In this document: positions 11,184 to 21,504 of the stretch, piece by piece
Layout of the letters: each line of letters starts with the position of its first letter
Position numbering within the stretch: position 1 is the first letter of the stretch
Notes under the pieces: model-generated
Seen by the model: only the letters and a program-made list of their open reading frames with translations
Databases searched by the model: none
Told to the model about the DNA's origin: nothing
Position numbers and translations under genes: made by a program
NCBI RefSeq assembly: GCF_901000735.1
Contig: NC_081542.1
Coordinates: forward strand, 22,335,093 to 22,399,092
Source of the DNA: Corylus avellana
Taxonomy: Eukaryota; Streptophyta; Magnoliopsida; Fagales; Betulaceae
Length of the DNA: 64,000 nucleotides
Direction of reading: 5' to 3'

Positions 11184-11753
11184 TGTTGGGAATAAATTCA
11201 CACTATAAGCCCACCAAATTCTGGGCCCAATGGTCAATGATAGGCCCATGAAGATATTAATTAAATAGCAAGGACTATTTAATTAATTGATAGTCTTATA
11301 TTCCAATTAGGAAAATATTGGAATAAAGACGTCCTACTTATCTCTACAAGATGACTACTTAAGATTATCTTTACATGATATCTGTTGAATATTTATCTCT
11401 ACATGATAGCTGTTGAGTTCTATCTCAACTCTGGACTCTCAAACCAATTCAAATAAGAAGATTCAGTCCAAGTCTACTTCATCTCCCCGAGCCTATAAAT
11501 AGGCTCCGACACAAGGTACTAAGGGATCTTGAATCCTGAAATATCCTCACACATATTATTGAGCGTATTGAATTATTGTGCGCTGAAGCACAATATTTCT
11601 ATTGGAAACTTCCTGACTTTGGCATCGGAGTGTCCTCGGTTCTCCGGGGACCCCCTTGACAATGCTGTCTTTTTTGTAGTGATTTGGAGTGCACGACGAC
11701 GTATTGAAGACCCCAAAGAAAGCGCATCCACCGTGTTGAAAACTATTCTAACA
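11184..11753 (+). repeat. 5' LTR of the 11184-14536 element
   Basis: 570 bp, TG...CA. A TATAAATAGG box lies near 11502 and a TTTGGCATCGGAGTGTCC segment is typical of Tat-group LTRs. Short open frames inside it are LTR sequence, not genes. Confidence 0.92.
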
Positions 11754-12339
11754 GTTTGGCGCCGTCTGTGGGAACGACTAGTTCGTTTCTCATAAAAAAA
11801 AATTTATTCATCACGGTGTGCATTGCCATAGCAGATCTGCCTCTTACATCGCAGATTCACCGTTCACTGAAACCCAAACGATTAGCCCGCGGCACCCATC
11901 ACTGATCCGCACGATCTGCCGGAGCAAGCCAAGCGACCGGCGTGACCCACCTTGCCGGAGACCCAACGCCGGCGCGACTCATTGCTGTCAAAGTCCCAAG
12001 CCCGCGACATCGACGAATCTCCACACTCTCACTGCTGCTGCCGGAGATCCGATCACACGGCCCAGACCCGTGACCTCCGATCTCCAGACGCGCTAGAGAC
12101 CCAACATTGACGCAACTCACACTGCCGGAGACCCAACGCCGGTATGACCCGCTGTTGCCGGAAGCCCGCAGCATTTCCGATCTCCGAAGCCTGCAGCGTC
12201 GCCGACCTGCCACTGCCAGAGATCCGAACTCCAAGGTCGCAACACCACGTCGCTGACCACCAGCTTTCAGCATCATCGACCGCCGCTCCCTGGGTCGTCG
12301 ACCTATCCCGCTGTCACTGTGCGTTGGCTACTTCTCGTA

Positions 12340-13360
12340 GAAGGAGAAGAAAGAAAAAAAGAAAAAAAAAAAGAGAAAAAAAAAGTGTGTTGCATAGGAA
12401 AGAGAAAAGAAAAAAGAAAAAAAGAAAGTGTGCTGCGCAGGAAAGAGAAAAGAGAAAAGAAAAAAGAAAAAAGAGAAAAGAAAGAAGAAAGAGAAAAGAA
12501 GGAAAAAAAAAAGAACAAAGAAAATATAATAGCACGTGAAGGCTGTACGTTGGAGGAATTTGGAGAAGAAAATTGGCATTTGACAACAGGTTTTTCTTAT
12601 TCAGTTTATATTCCTGTTCTGATTTAGGAATAGGTTATCCTGATTTAAGTTTATATTCCTATTTTGGTTTAGGAATATGTTATTTTTGTTCAAGTTTATA
12701 TTCCTATTTTTGCTTAGGAATATGCTATCCTGGTTCAAGTTTATATTCCTATTTTTGCTTAGGAATAGGCTATTTTGGTTTAAATTTCAAATTTGGTTTC
12801 GATTGGTTGTGAATAAGGTAATTCTTATTCCAAATTATTATATTCCGGGGATACTCTATCCCGAATAAGAAGAACCGGGTATATCACTCCCGGATATGGA
12901 AAAGGAAGAACCGGGTATATCACTCCCGAATATTTCAAAGAAGAACCGGGTATATCACTCCCGGATATTTCAAAGAAGAACCGGGTATATCACTCCCGAT
13001 ATTTTAAAGAAGAACCGGGTATATCACTCCCGGATATGGCAAAGGAAGAGCTGGGTATGTCACCCCAAATATGTCACCATCGGAGACAAGGAGAAAACCT
13101 TGGTTAAAAACAATTAACGGGAGACAACCCGGTAAAAAATAAGAAGATTCACCCCGGTGACAAGGAGAAAACCTTGGGCAAAAACAAGAATAGGGAGACA
13201 ACCCTCTAAAACAAGGACAAGGAGAAAACCTTGGACAAAAACAAGGATAGAGAGACAACCCTCTAAAACAAGGACAAGGAGAAAACTTTAGGCAAAAACA
13301 AGGATAGGGAGACAACCCTCTAAAACAAGGACAAGGAGAAAACCTTGGGCAAAAACAATC
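12340..13360 (+). repeat. Purine tract and three tandem repeat families inside the LTR element
   Basis: A strand-biased GA-rich tract occupies about 12340-12520. About 12590-12790 repeats a GTTTATATTCCTATTTTTGC unit (about 55 bp, four copies). About 12865-13065 repeats GAAGAACCGGGTATATCACT (about 40 bp, five copies). About 13080-13360 repeats ACAAGGAGAAAACCTTGGGC with GGGAGACAACCC (about 59 bp, four or five copies). The last type reads open in several frames by chance. Confidence 0.8.
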
Positions 13361-13966
13361 AATGGAAGACAACCCGATAAAAAACAATGAGCTACCCCAA
13401 GACAAATGGGGAACAAAGGTTAGTCTGTTGAAAGACTTGTGAATTATTGTTTGAAGATTATTATGCAAGTCCGGAGCCTACAAGGATATGACAGGCTTAG
13501 CCCCCGGGCAAAGGAAATAATTGGGGAGTACTCTCGACAATCATGAGACAAGGAGACAACCTTAGGCTAAAAACAAGCAACATGAGACAATCCAGTCACA
13601 AAACAAGGAATCACCCCAAGGTGAACGAGGAACAAATGTTAGTCTGTTGAAAGACTTATAAATTACTACTTAAAGGTTATTGTGCAGGTGTGGATTATTT
13701 TGACAACTTGGAGAGGGACCCGGGCATGATCCCTGGGTATCTCGAAACTAGGACGGGTTTAACCCCGGGCAAAAGATAGAGCTGGGGGGTGCTCCCGAAA
13801 ACTCAGGCGATGCCAAAAACAGAGCTGAAGAGCTCCAACTGACAAGCTCAAAGTACACTCACTAGGGAGACACGAGTCTCGGACAAGGTCAAACAACAAG
13901 CCGCCAGAAGGCTTTGACTAAATTCCCATTACCCAAGTACCTTGGCTAAGGGAATTGGGGGGTAAC

Positions 13967-14536
13967 TGTTGGGAATAAATTCACACTATAAGCCCACCAA
14001 ATTCTGTGCCCAATGGCCAATGATAGGCCCATGAAGATATTAATTAAATAGCAAGGACTATTTAATTAATTGATAGTCTTATATTCCAATTAGGATAATA
14101 TTGGAATAAAGACGTCCTACTTATCTCTACATGATGACTACTTAAGATTATCTTTACATGATATCTGTTGAATATTTATCTCTACATGATAGCTGTTGAG
14201 TTCTATCTTAACTCTGGACTCTCAAACCAATTCAAATAAGAAGATCTAGTCCAAGTCTACTTCATCTCCCCGAGCCTATAAATAGGCCCCGACACAAGGT
14301 ACTAAGGGATCTTGAATCCTGAAATATCCTCACACATATTATTGAGCGTATTGAATTATTGTGCGCTGAAGCACAATATTTCTATTGGAAACTTTCTGAC
14401 TTTGGCATCGGAGTGTCCCCGGTTCTCCGGGGACCCCCTTGACAATGCTGTCTTTTTTGTAGTGATTTGGAGTGCACGACGACGTATTGAAGACCCCAAA
14501 GAAAGCGCATCCACCGTGTTGAAAACTGTTCTAACA
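13967..14536 (+). repeat. 3' LTR of the 11184-14536 element
   Basis: 570 bp, with 11 substitutions and no length difference against the 5' LTR. It is followed by the target duplication CCTTG. Confidence 0.92.
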
Positions 14537-14633
14537 CCTTGTATTTTTTTTGGTGGTTAAGTATCCGTAATTGCATGTATCCTAACTTGCTTCTATGTGT
14601 ACTTAGTCTCCTTTTTCAACTTCTTCATAAGAG

Positions 14634-15411
14634 TAGGTGGCCCGCCTTCCGCCGCGCCTCTCCCCGGCCGCCGCGGGTTTTATGTGTGTATTTTGCCGGG
14701 TTGGGCAGATATCCACCCTCGTATGCTGCGGCGCCGGTGCCGCCCAGCCGATCCCATCCGCGTAGTATAAAAAAAAAAACCCTAAGTTAACCTCTCTATT
14801 TTGTTGCCCGCCTCTCTCCCTTAGTACCTCTCTTGTTCTCTTGCTCTCTCTTCGTCTCTCTCGCTCTCTCATTCTCTTGCTCTCTCTTCGTCTCTCTTGT
14901 TCTTTCTCGTTAGTGGCTCTCTCTCCGTCTCTCGTCTGCGCCGCCCTCCACCTCCTCAGAAGCTATTGCGCCGCTCCCACCTCCACAGACTACAATCCAG
15001 GTATTTTTCTCTCTTTAGACCTCTTTCATGAATGGGATCCAAGAGATCTCTTGATAAATTCATTAATTTGATGTTGGGTTGTTTGTTCAAACAAATAAAT
15101 TTTCGTTTCCATTGTTTTATAGGTTCTGGTGTTGGGTTGTGGTTGTGTAGGAGGAAAAGAAATCTGCAGAACAAGAGAGACGAAAATGGAGGAGAAAAAA
15201 CCAGACGAAAATGGAGGAAAAGAATCCAACCCGCACAACCCGCATGACCCGCATAACCCGTAGACGATTTCCCCACCCCGCAGCACCCGAACCCGCGCGG
15301 ATGTTGCTCATTGTGCTTGGGCGGCGGGTTGGAAATCCCAGAACCCGCAAGGTGCGGGGCGGGTGGGAAAAAGTCTGATCCCCGCCCCGCCCTGCCCCGT
15401 GCCTAGCCCTA
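14634..15411. mobile_element. Non-autonomous hAT element, GC-rich
   Basis: The 8-bp duplication CATAAGAG lies at 14626-14633 and 15412-15419. The ends begin TAGGTGGCCCGCC on the left and, read inward, TAGGGCTAGGCACGGG on the right. Both ends are rich in GCGGG/CCCGC, unlike the AT-rich surroundings. The core has a TCTC-rich run at about 14800-14930. No transposase is encoded. Confidence 0.85.
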
Positions 15412-15620
15412 CATAAGAGGGAAGAGATACTAAGAAGCTCTAAGGAAGCTCTATTCCTTCTCACAGGGTGTCGTGCCTCGGTCTAAGACTCTACCTTGCC
15501 TGTTGGATGGATGGTGCTTCTTTGTCCCTCCCTTTTTGAGTGGTGATCCACCAATCCTTTTTCAACCCGAAGGTTGATTTCAAATCCGGGATGAAGTTAA
15601 TTTGATTAAAATATAGTCGT

Positions 15621-16213
15621 TGTTGAAGCAGTTTTCCGAGTGATGACGTAGGACAGGGCCCAACACAATACTTGATAACCGAAGGTCAATCTGAGGGTGA
15701 CAGACAAAGAAAGAGGATCAAAGCTGCCGGCATTGTCCGGCCGTTGGAAGCTCTGATGCCTAAGTTAGTCACAGTATTTAAGGAAGAAATGAACTAGGAA
15801 ACTATGGATCAAAGAAAAGATAAGCAAAGTATTCAGTTTTGGAGGGTAAAAGAAGTTGTTACCGAAATAGTGAGAAGTGACCCCCCTTTTATAGGCATTG
15901 GATTGTACCTGTTCACCTAACACTGTGGACTTTTACCAAGGGTCCACGTGTCAACAATATATCGAAGAATATCAAATAAGATATTTATTTAGATATGTTC
16001 ATTGTTCTTGAGGATAACACTCGGTTTCTACCTTAGGTTCGGCTAACCGAGTCTGATAGCCGAACCGAACCTGATAGTCGAATGTTGAAGATCTAATTTA
16101 GATGGTCCTAAGTTTGCCGAACTTGAGTTCATTTTGTACAGTATAAATGACCGAGTATGGGGAATGGGCCGATAACTTAACTGGGCCCAAATAAGCCGAA
16201 TTTTGACCCAACA
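15621..16213 (-). repeat. LTR of a minus-strand Tat-like Gypsy element
   Basis: On the minus strand this reads TGTTGGGTCAAAATTCGG to CTGCTTCAACA (593 bp). A TATAAAAGGGGGG box sits near 15885-15897, followed by a TAGGCATCAGAGCTTCC segment like that of Tat-group LTRs. Directly before it on the minus strand is the purine tract GGAAATTAGGGGGG, almost the same as in the 11184-14536 element, which marks it as a 3' LTR. The partner LTR is not in the window. Confidence 0.75.
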
Positions 16214-17220
16214 GTTACCCCCCTAATTTCCTTTTCTAAAAGAATAAGGAAATTACATGTAAAAAACCGAGTGTAAGTCAGTGTTTTTCAAGCTCGGTTT
16301 TGTCTTTTGGCAAAATGACGCAAATTGGCTCTCGAAATTCAAATTTTGAAATTTAAATTTCAAAAAATAAAACTGAATCGTTCGAGATTCTTACCTCCGC
16401 CTTTCGAGAACCACGTGTAGGCTTCTGGGTGGTTTCACGCTTCTCGTAGTGGCCACGCGTCAGCTTCTGCACCGAGAGAAAAATGAAGAGACGTTGCTTC
16501 GCCGAACCCTAGGGCCTAGGGTATTAAATGCGTCGCTCGGTCTTCCTTTCTCACGCCTTTATAAGCCTTCCTTTCCTTTCGTTTTACGCTTCACTTTTTC
16601 AGACGCCATTTCTGTTTTTCTGGAGTTCTATCGAACTTCTTCTCTCTTTTCCGCTTGATACTCTCTTCGCACAAGCCCTCGACTTCGTCTTCCTTCTTCG
16701 TTATCTGTCTTATACCTCTCTGATATCAATACCCGATGAGTCCAAAGGTAGAGAAAGCTCCTAAGGAACTGGGCGAATCACACCCATCCACATGGAAAGC
16801 CAAGCTGTCGAGAGGGAGAATGAACAGCAGATCCGCGAGGCTTGTCACCTTCCGGACTCGGTCAAGCTTCGGTTCGATGTTGACAAGGTTGGGGCTGTAG
16901 TGGATGTCGACAGCCGAGAAGTCTGTGTATATCTGGATATGTTCCAGATCGGTCTGAGGTTGCCTTTCCCGAGGGTAGTTCGGGAGCTGCTGAGTTACGT
17001 TCGGATTGCTCCACATCAGCTGCCACCAAACGGTTGGAGAGTATTCTTCGCCTCCATGATCACTTGGCCGATGATACTCGGGGAGGAATTCCCACTCACA
17101 GTTGCGGAGTTTCTATCGGTTTTCTGACTGACGAAGTGCTCCAAAACCGAGTTTCTGTTCACTTTCCAACTCAGGAAGAAAAAGAAACTCTTCCTTTAAA
17201 TTTTATTATTGAATTCCTTT
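16214..17220 (-). mobile_element. Truncated interior of the minus-strand Tat-like element
   Basis: This is the part of the element next to its 3' LTR. No pol domain is seen. Its only coding signal is on the opposite (plus) strand at 16736-17127. The element ends abruptly near 17220 where MITE-type repeat sequence begins. Confidence 0.6.
16736..17127 (+). pseudogene. Antisense ORF fragment, 'putative gypsy-type transposase'-like domain
   Basis: The clean frame from 16792 gives 111 residues with KLRFDVDKVG, LRLPFPRVVRELLSYVRIAP and HQLPPNGWRVFFASM, followed by a stop. The LPFPR...ELL...APHQLPPNGWR pattern fits the plant domain named 'transposase (putative) gypsy type', often found in extra ORFs of Tat-group retrotransposons. 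It runs antisense to the LTR, as reported for such elements. An alternative ATG at 16736 is in another frame. The protein is truncated at both ends relative to family members. Confidence 0.55.
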
Positions 17221-17239
17221 AAAAATAAAAACTTTTTAT

Positions 17240-18370
17240 TTTTAGTTTTTTTAAAGTTAATATAACTTTTAAAATTATCATTAAATTTTAAATAAATTAT
17301 ATTTGAATTTTGATTCAATGGTGATTTTGAAAGCTATATCAGCTTTAGGAGAATTTTAAGAAGATAAAAAAATAGTACCTAGCATTACTCAATAGTAAAT
17401 TTTAAGTTTGGTGAGTATTATTCACCACATTACCTTTTTTTTTGTTAAAGTAGTGAGGCTGAAAAATGTACATTTAAACCATTTTATTTAAATTACCTCA
17501 CCAAAATAACCAAAAAATGATTTTGGGTGAGGCGGTAATGAGTGCTCTTAAATAAATAAGATAATAGGCTTTTTTTTTAAAAAAAAAATTTTGTTTTAAT
17601 GTAAAAAAAAAAATCAAAAAATCTTTTGCTAGGACACTATTATCCCTTATCACTTTGACAAACATATTGCTCTATTAAAGCATTCACAATGGAGGAGTTA
17701 AATTTTTATGCAAAATAGCTTTTCAAAATTTATTTTTATCTAATTTAACTAATAAATTTTTAAATGCCTTTATATCCGATTAGCTATATTTCTATATATT
17801 CTATTAAAATAATATTTTATTTTTTATTTTTTATTAATTTTAATTCAAAAAACCATTTCCATGAAAAAAAAACACCAAAAACAACCAATCACCTCATAAA
17901 AAGTGGGAAACGATTTGGGAAAAAGAGAAAATATGTGAGAGAAACAATAAAACTAAAATGGCTCCCTTAAAAAGTGCTGCTACATTTAGTTTTTTTTTTT
18001 TTTTTTGCTCTTCCAATCAAATATTCATTTTTTTTTTTTTTTTTGGCTATTCCAATATAAGGAGTTTGCTATTTTAGATAAAAGCAATATTTAGCTCTTC
18101 CTTAATGCTCTAATAGCATTTATAATACTCTTTATATTTAGTTTTTTTTTTTTTTTTTTTTTTCCTAAAAATCTCAAAACTCATAAAAATATCTATTTAA
18201 CAAACTTCATTTATTACTTTAAATTTAACTATTAAGAGTCAAAAAGTTAAAATTATACTAATTTTTTAAGTTTATTTTTTACTCTCAGCTCCTTGATTGA
18301 TTTAAAACTAATAAAAAATAATATTTAACTAAAGTAGAGAAATGTATAAAGAACTTGATTTTTTTTTTTT
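17240..18370. repeat. Dispersed repeat, partner of 60985-62545
   Basis: Over about 1.1 kb this matches 60985-62545 in the same orientation with many small differences. Shared landmarks are ACTCAATAGTAAATTTTAAG and CACTATTATCCCTTATCACT. The partner is longer because a second MITE lies inside it. It is non-coding. Confidence 0.8.
17678..18110. mobile_element. Tourist-like MITE without inner insertion
   Basis: The ends AAGCATTCACAATGGAGGAG and (read inward) GAGCATTAAGGAAGAGC form a decayed inverted repeat flanked by TTA/TAA. Its AATATAAGGAGTTTG stretch at about 18053 is the unoccupied version of the site that holds a second MITE at 61798-62241. Confidence 0.65.
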
Positions 18371-18835
18371 TAATTGAATAAGGAAAGGGGTTACAAGGAA
18401 GGATCCTTTTCACTCCTGATCCGAACGGAAGAAGGAAGGGACGATCCTAAAAACGAAAAAGGGGTGGGCTCCCCAACAACAGATCCAAAACAAATTAAAG
18501 CAGTGTGAAAATAATTACAAAATGTAGGAAATAGGACAAACAAGTAACTCGATCCTCTCAAGGGGCTGCGCAAGGTGGTTTCAGAAGCAAAAGGGCAAAG
18601 ATTAAGGCGAACCTATCTGAACCCCCACTTGTAACCAGCAACAACCACCGGAAGGAGGCTAAAGCGATAAAAGCACTGCTAGAGTCCGTAAGTAGGACTG
18701 TTGTAAAGAGAGAAACCAACATAAATTCAGTTACAAAAGTCTCCACTGAAGAAACAAACCAATAAAAAGTTAGGAGACAGTTACCCACAAAACACAAAAA
18801 CAACAAAAAACGACAGTACATAAGAACAACAGGAA
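18361..18835 (-). mobile_element. Possible non-LTR retroelement insertion with poly-A tail
   Basis: Read on the minus strand, the segment ends in CCTTATTCAATT followed by 12 A. The repeat at 17240-18370 is interrupted here relative to its partner, which continues uninterrupted after AAGAACTTGAT at about 62538. The minus strand is open over about 264 bp (18558-18821) with a hydrophobic translation, but no known domain is recognisable. A decayed SINE or LINE end, or a processed transcript, are the options. Confidence 0.35.
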
Positions 18836-19407
18836 AACAACAACTAAACCATAAAACAATGGTGATTTACATTTAAGTCGTAAATTTACATAGTTACTTT
18901 TCTACTTATAAAACATTCAGTTGTAGTATAGTTTAACAAGTTTATCACAAAAGGTCAGATTATAGCTATTGGCAAGGTTGAAGATGTTGAGCACAGAGTT
19001 TTTAAAGACAAATGTTTGTTTATCATTTGTGTTTAGAGGCTCGTGAAATTGTATTGTATATTTGTAATTGCCTCATACTTCAAAGTTTTGGTTTGTATCG
19101 ATGATAGAAGATATCAATTAAGGAGGTTATTTAGTCTTTCGGCTTAATCAATATTTTTTGCTTTCCACTATTTTGTACTCTCATGTGTTAGAAAAAGTAA
19201 TACCTCCAGTTAATTAGTTTTGAAGTATTTTGAGTAACACTCAAAGTTAATTACCTTAATTTATTAATTTTGGGGGTGTTACAAAAACATTATTGTCTAA
19301 CATATTAGTAGATTAGCCTCTAGAGTGCATATTTGTGTTGTTTGCAAGGTTTGAGTTGCTAAACGAAGGCTTTTAGAGGCAGATTTTGTTGTGAGTATAC
19401 TTGTGAA
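18836..19407. other. AT-rich DNA with half of an old direct repeat
   Basis: No gene is seen. A segment at about 19205-19282 (GTTAATTACCTTAATTTATT, ending GGGGGTGTTAC) recurs in diverged form at 21028-21107 on the other side of the TRIM. These may be the decayed LTRs of an older element in whose interior the TRIM landed. Confidence 0.4.
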
Positions 19408-19951
19408 TGTTGAGTGCCACATTGAGAAAAAATAAAGAAAAATAATAGTTAATATACTTAAGTAAACCCAAGCCCATTAGCTTAGGCTTTTGTGCTAGAG
19501 TGGTGTTCAAATATATGTATATTAATCTACTTTTGCTAAAAACTTCCAAACCATTTATCTCTCAAACAAGTGGTATCAGAGCTATGGTTAGTTTTCAGGA
19601 GCCATGGTTCTAGGGACCGGTGTCTCGATGCGTCTAGTTTAGAGTTGTGTTCGCTTCTGTAACTCTTGTACGCATGACACTTTTGGAAATATAGATACTC
19701 ATAAGTGAGGGAGAAATTCTTGTGAGTGCATTTTTTAATGTTGAGCCCCACTGCAGCGTCCCACATTGTCTGCATATATTTTCACCCTTCATGACAATAA
19801 AGTCGTGATGGTCATAATCTTCTAAGAATTCTGGAGTTAAGCGAGCTTATGCAAGAGTAGTACCAAGGGTCTCACATTGCCTGTGTAAGGAGATGGAGAT
19901 GTGCTTATATATATACTTATACCATTCATGACAACAACATGTTTTAAAGTT

Positions 19952-20030
19952 GTGATGATTATGATTCTATCAGAACTCTGCAGTTAAGCGAGCTTATGCG
20001 AGAGTAGTACTACAATGGATGACTTTCTGA
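19952..20030 (+). ncRNA. 5S rRNA-derived promoter region in Cassandra LTR
   Basis: GAACTCTGCAGTTAAGCGAG, then GCGAGAGTAGTACTACAATGGATGAC, follow the order and spacing of the 5S rRNA internal promoter boxes. It is degenerate and not a functional 5S gene. In Cassandra the retained 5S promoter is thought to drive polymerase III transcription. Confidence 0.75.
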
Positions 20031-20274
20031 AAAGTCTGATTTGGGGGAGCCAAAACAGTTGTGTGTTAATGTGGTGGGGTGTTACAAATGGTATCAGAGT
20101 CATTACCAAGCCTGTGATGGGGGGAGCTTGCACAAGCCCATAAAGGTCACCAATGGGCACTCGCTGTGACGCCACAAGAGGGGGTGATTGTGGTGTTTCA
20201 CATCGCTTGGGTATGTAGATGGAGATGTGCTTATATGTATATATACTTATACCCTTCATGACAACATGTTTTAA

Positions 20275-20365
20275 AGTTGTGATGATCATGATCCCGTCAG
20301 AACTTTGCACTTAACCAAGCTTATGCGAGAGTAGTACCAGAATGGGTGACCTTCTTGGAAGTCTG
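20275..20365 (+). ncRNA. 5S rRNA-derived promoter region in Cassandra LTR
   Basis: ATGATCCCGTCAGAACTTTG is followed by GCGAGAGTAGTACCAGAATGGGTGACC. The box C equivalent AGAATGGGTGACC is nearly intact, making this the best kept of the four 5S-like segments. The box A equivalent is damaged (CACTTAACCAAGC). Confidence 0.78.
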
Positions 20366-20641
20366 GTTCGAAGAGCCAAAAGATAACAATATTGTGTGTC
20401 ATTTGGGGTGGGGCGTTACAGAATGATATCAGAGCCATTACCCAGCCTGAGATGGGAGAAGCGTGCGCAAGCCCATGGGGGTCATCAGCGTGCAATTGCT
20501 GGGATGCCAAGAATGAGGGTCGCCAACAAGTACATTGGGTCTCAAGAGGGGGTGATTGTAGCATCCCACATTTCTTGTATATGCTGATAGAGATGCGCTT
20601 ATTGTATACTTACACCTTTCATGATAACAACACGTTTTAAA

Positions 20642-20730
20642 GTCGTGATAGTCATGATCTTATTAGAACTCTGCAGTTAAGCGAGTTTATGCGAGAGTAG
20701 TACTTAGATGAGCAATCTCTTGGGAAGTCT
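20642..20730 (+). ncRNA. 5S rRNA-derived promoter region in Cassandra LTR
   Basis: GAACTCTGCAGTTAAGCGAG and GCGAGAGTAGTACTTAGATGAGCAATC match 5S rRNA with decay in the box C region. Confidence 0.72.
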
Positions 20731-21359
20731 GTTTTAAGGGAGCTAAAAACGGATAATATTGAGTGTCAATAGAGTGTGGTGTTACACCCACATTAAGAAA
20801 ATATAAAGAAAAATAGTAGTTAATATACTTAAGTAAACTCAAGCCCATTAGCTTAGGCTTTTATGCTAGAGTGATGTTCAAATATATATATTAATGTACT
20901 ATCGGTAAAAACTCTGAAACCGTTTATCTTCCCAACATATTTATGTGTATAATTTGTGTACTGTTGTGTTTTTTGAGATAGCACTCTACTTCACCTATTT
21001 TGTAATATTTGTTAATACATGTGGAATTTCAAGTTAATTAATTTAAGGACGTTATGAGTGACACTCTGAGTTAATTACCTTTGTTTATTAATTTTGAAGG
21101 TGTTATAGGATCAAAATTGATAAGCGTATAATTCCCACTCATCACTGGATCAAAATCAATATGTATCCACACTTAGCATTAGATCAATATCGTATCGATA
21201 TGTTTAACCCTCATTTATCACTGAACCATAATCATTAAGCGTTTAAACCCCCGCTTATTTCGTAGGTCAGAATGAGACAAAAACGTTTTTTTAGAAATAC
21301 CTTTAAGCCTCATCTTTCCTTAAAAATAGTTCTTTAATTTTTTTTTTCTTTTAAATTAT

Positions 21360-21504
21360 TGTTGGGGAGAGAAACACTAAAGGGTCAAACAAGAGTAAGT
21401 CAATATACATATTATGACACCACTTCTAGCCTAAAAGCTTAAGCTAATGGACTTGAATTTACTTATGTATATTAAGTATTCTTATTCTTTATATTTCTTC
21501 AACA
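21360..21504 (-). repeat. LTR of the TRIM family, inverted
   Basis: Read on the minus strand it starts TGTTGAAGAAATATAAAG and ends CTCTCCCCAACA, matching the LTRs at 19408-19568 and 20792-20937, including the AAGTCCATTAGCTTAAGCTT segment. A purine-rich GTGAGGGTTG precedes it on the minus strand. Confidence 0.65.

Larger units (their letters stand above)
11184..14536 (+). mobile_element. Complete non-autonomous LTR retrotransposon, Tat-like
   Basis: Two 570-bp LTRs start TGTTGGGAATAA, end CTAACA and flank 2.2 kb. The 5-bp target duplication CCTTG is at 11179-11183 and 14537-14541. Just inside the 5' LTR is TTTGGCGCCGTCTGTGGGAA, a primer-binding site common in plant Gypsy elements of the Tat group. 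Just before the 3' LTR is the purine tract GGAATTGGGGGG. I count 11 differences between the LTRs (about 1.9%), so the insertion is fairly young. The interior has no gag or pol domain, only GC-rich sequence, a purine-rich tract and three tandem repeat families. It would need proteins from a related autonomous element. Confidence 0.93.
19752..20786 (+). mobile_element. Multimeric Cassandra element with 5S-derived LTRs
   Basis: The insertion is flanked by the 5-bp duplication CCCAC (19747-19751, 20787-20791). Its order is partial LTR (19752-19866), LTR (19867-20086), interior with primer site TGGTATCAGAG (20087-20188), LTR (20189-20420), interior (20421-20556) and LTR (20557-20786). Full LTRs are about 230 bp, start TGTGG/TGTAGC and end GTTACA. 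Each carries sequence derived from the 3' half of 5S rRNA. This is the hallmark of Cassandra TRIMs, which have no proteins of their own. Unequal recombination between LTRs explains the array. Confidence 0.85.
19408..20937 (+). mobile_element. TRIM-type LTR retroelement split by Cassandra
   Basis: The 5' LTR is 19408-19568 (161 bp, TGTTGAG...CAAACA). It is followed by the Met-tRNA primer site TGGTATCAGAGC at 19571-19582 and about 170 bp of interior. The 3' LTR begins at 19739, is interrupted after 13 bp by 19752-20786, and resumes at 20792-20937 (ending CCCAACA). Without the insertion it is 159 bp. No coding capacity is present. A third LTR of the same family lies inverted at 21360-21504. Confidence 0.75.

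Noticed and set aside
11529..11795. Identical frames beginning MNPEISSHILLSV at 11529 and 14312
   Set aside because: They lie in the two LTRs and are duplicated only because the LTRs are.
12140..12630. Open frames of 70-130 codons on both strands, rich in Lys/Arg/Glu or Phe/Ser/Leu
   Set aside because: They come from the strand-biased GA tract inside the LTR element. Frames open on both strands with low-complexity products are not genes.
13004..13468. A 154-codon Cys/Pro/Phe-rich frame on the minus strand that looks like a repeat protein
   Set aside because: It is the reverse reading of the 59-bp tandem repeat in the LTR element. There is no start context, splicing or family match.
18558..18821. 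A hydrophobic 87-codon frame resembling a small membrane protein
   Set aside because: There is no recognisable family, and it sits in a poly-A-ended insertion. The hydrophobicity follows from T-rich sequence.
19752..20786. A cluster of 5S rRNA genes
   Set aside because: Only the 3' half of 5S is recognisable. It is embedded in repeats with LTR ends and primer sites, so the 5S matches are promoter relics of Cassandra.
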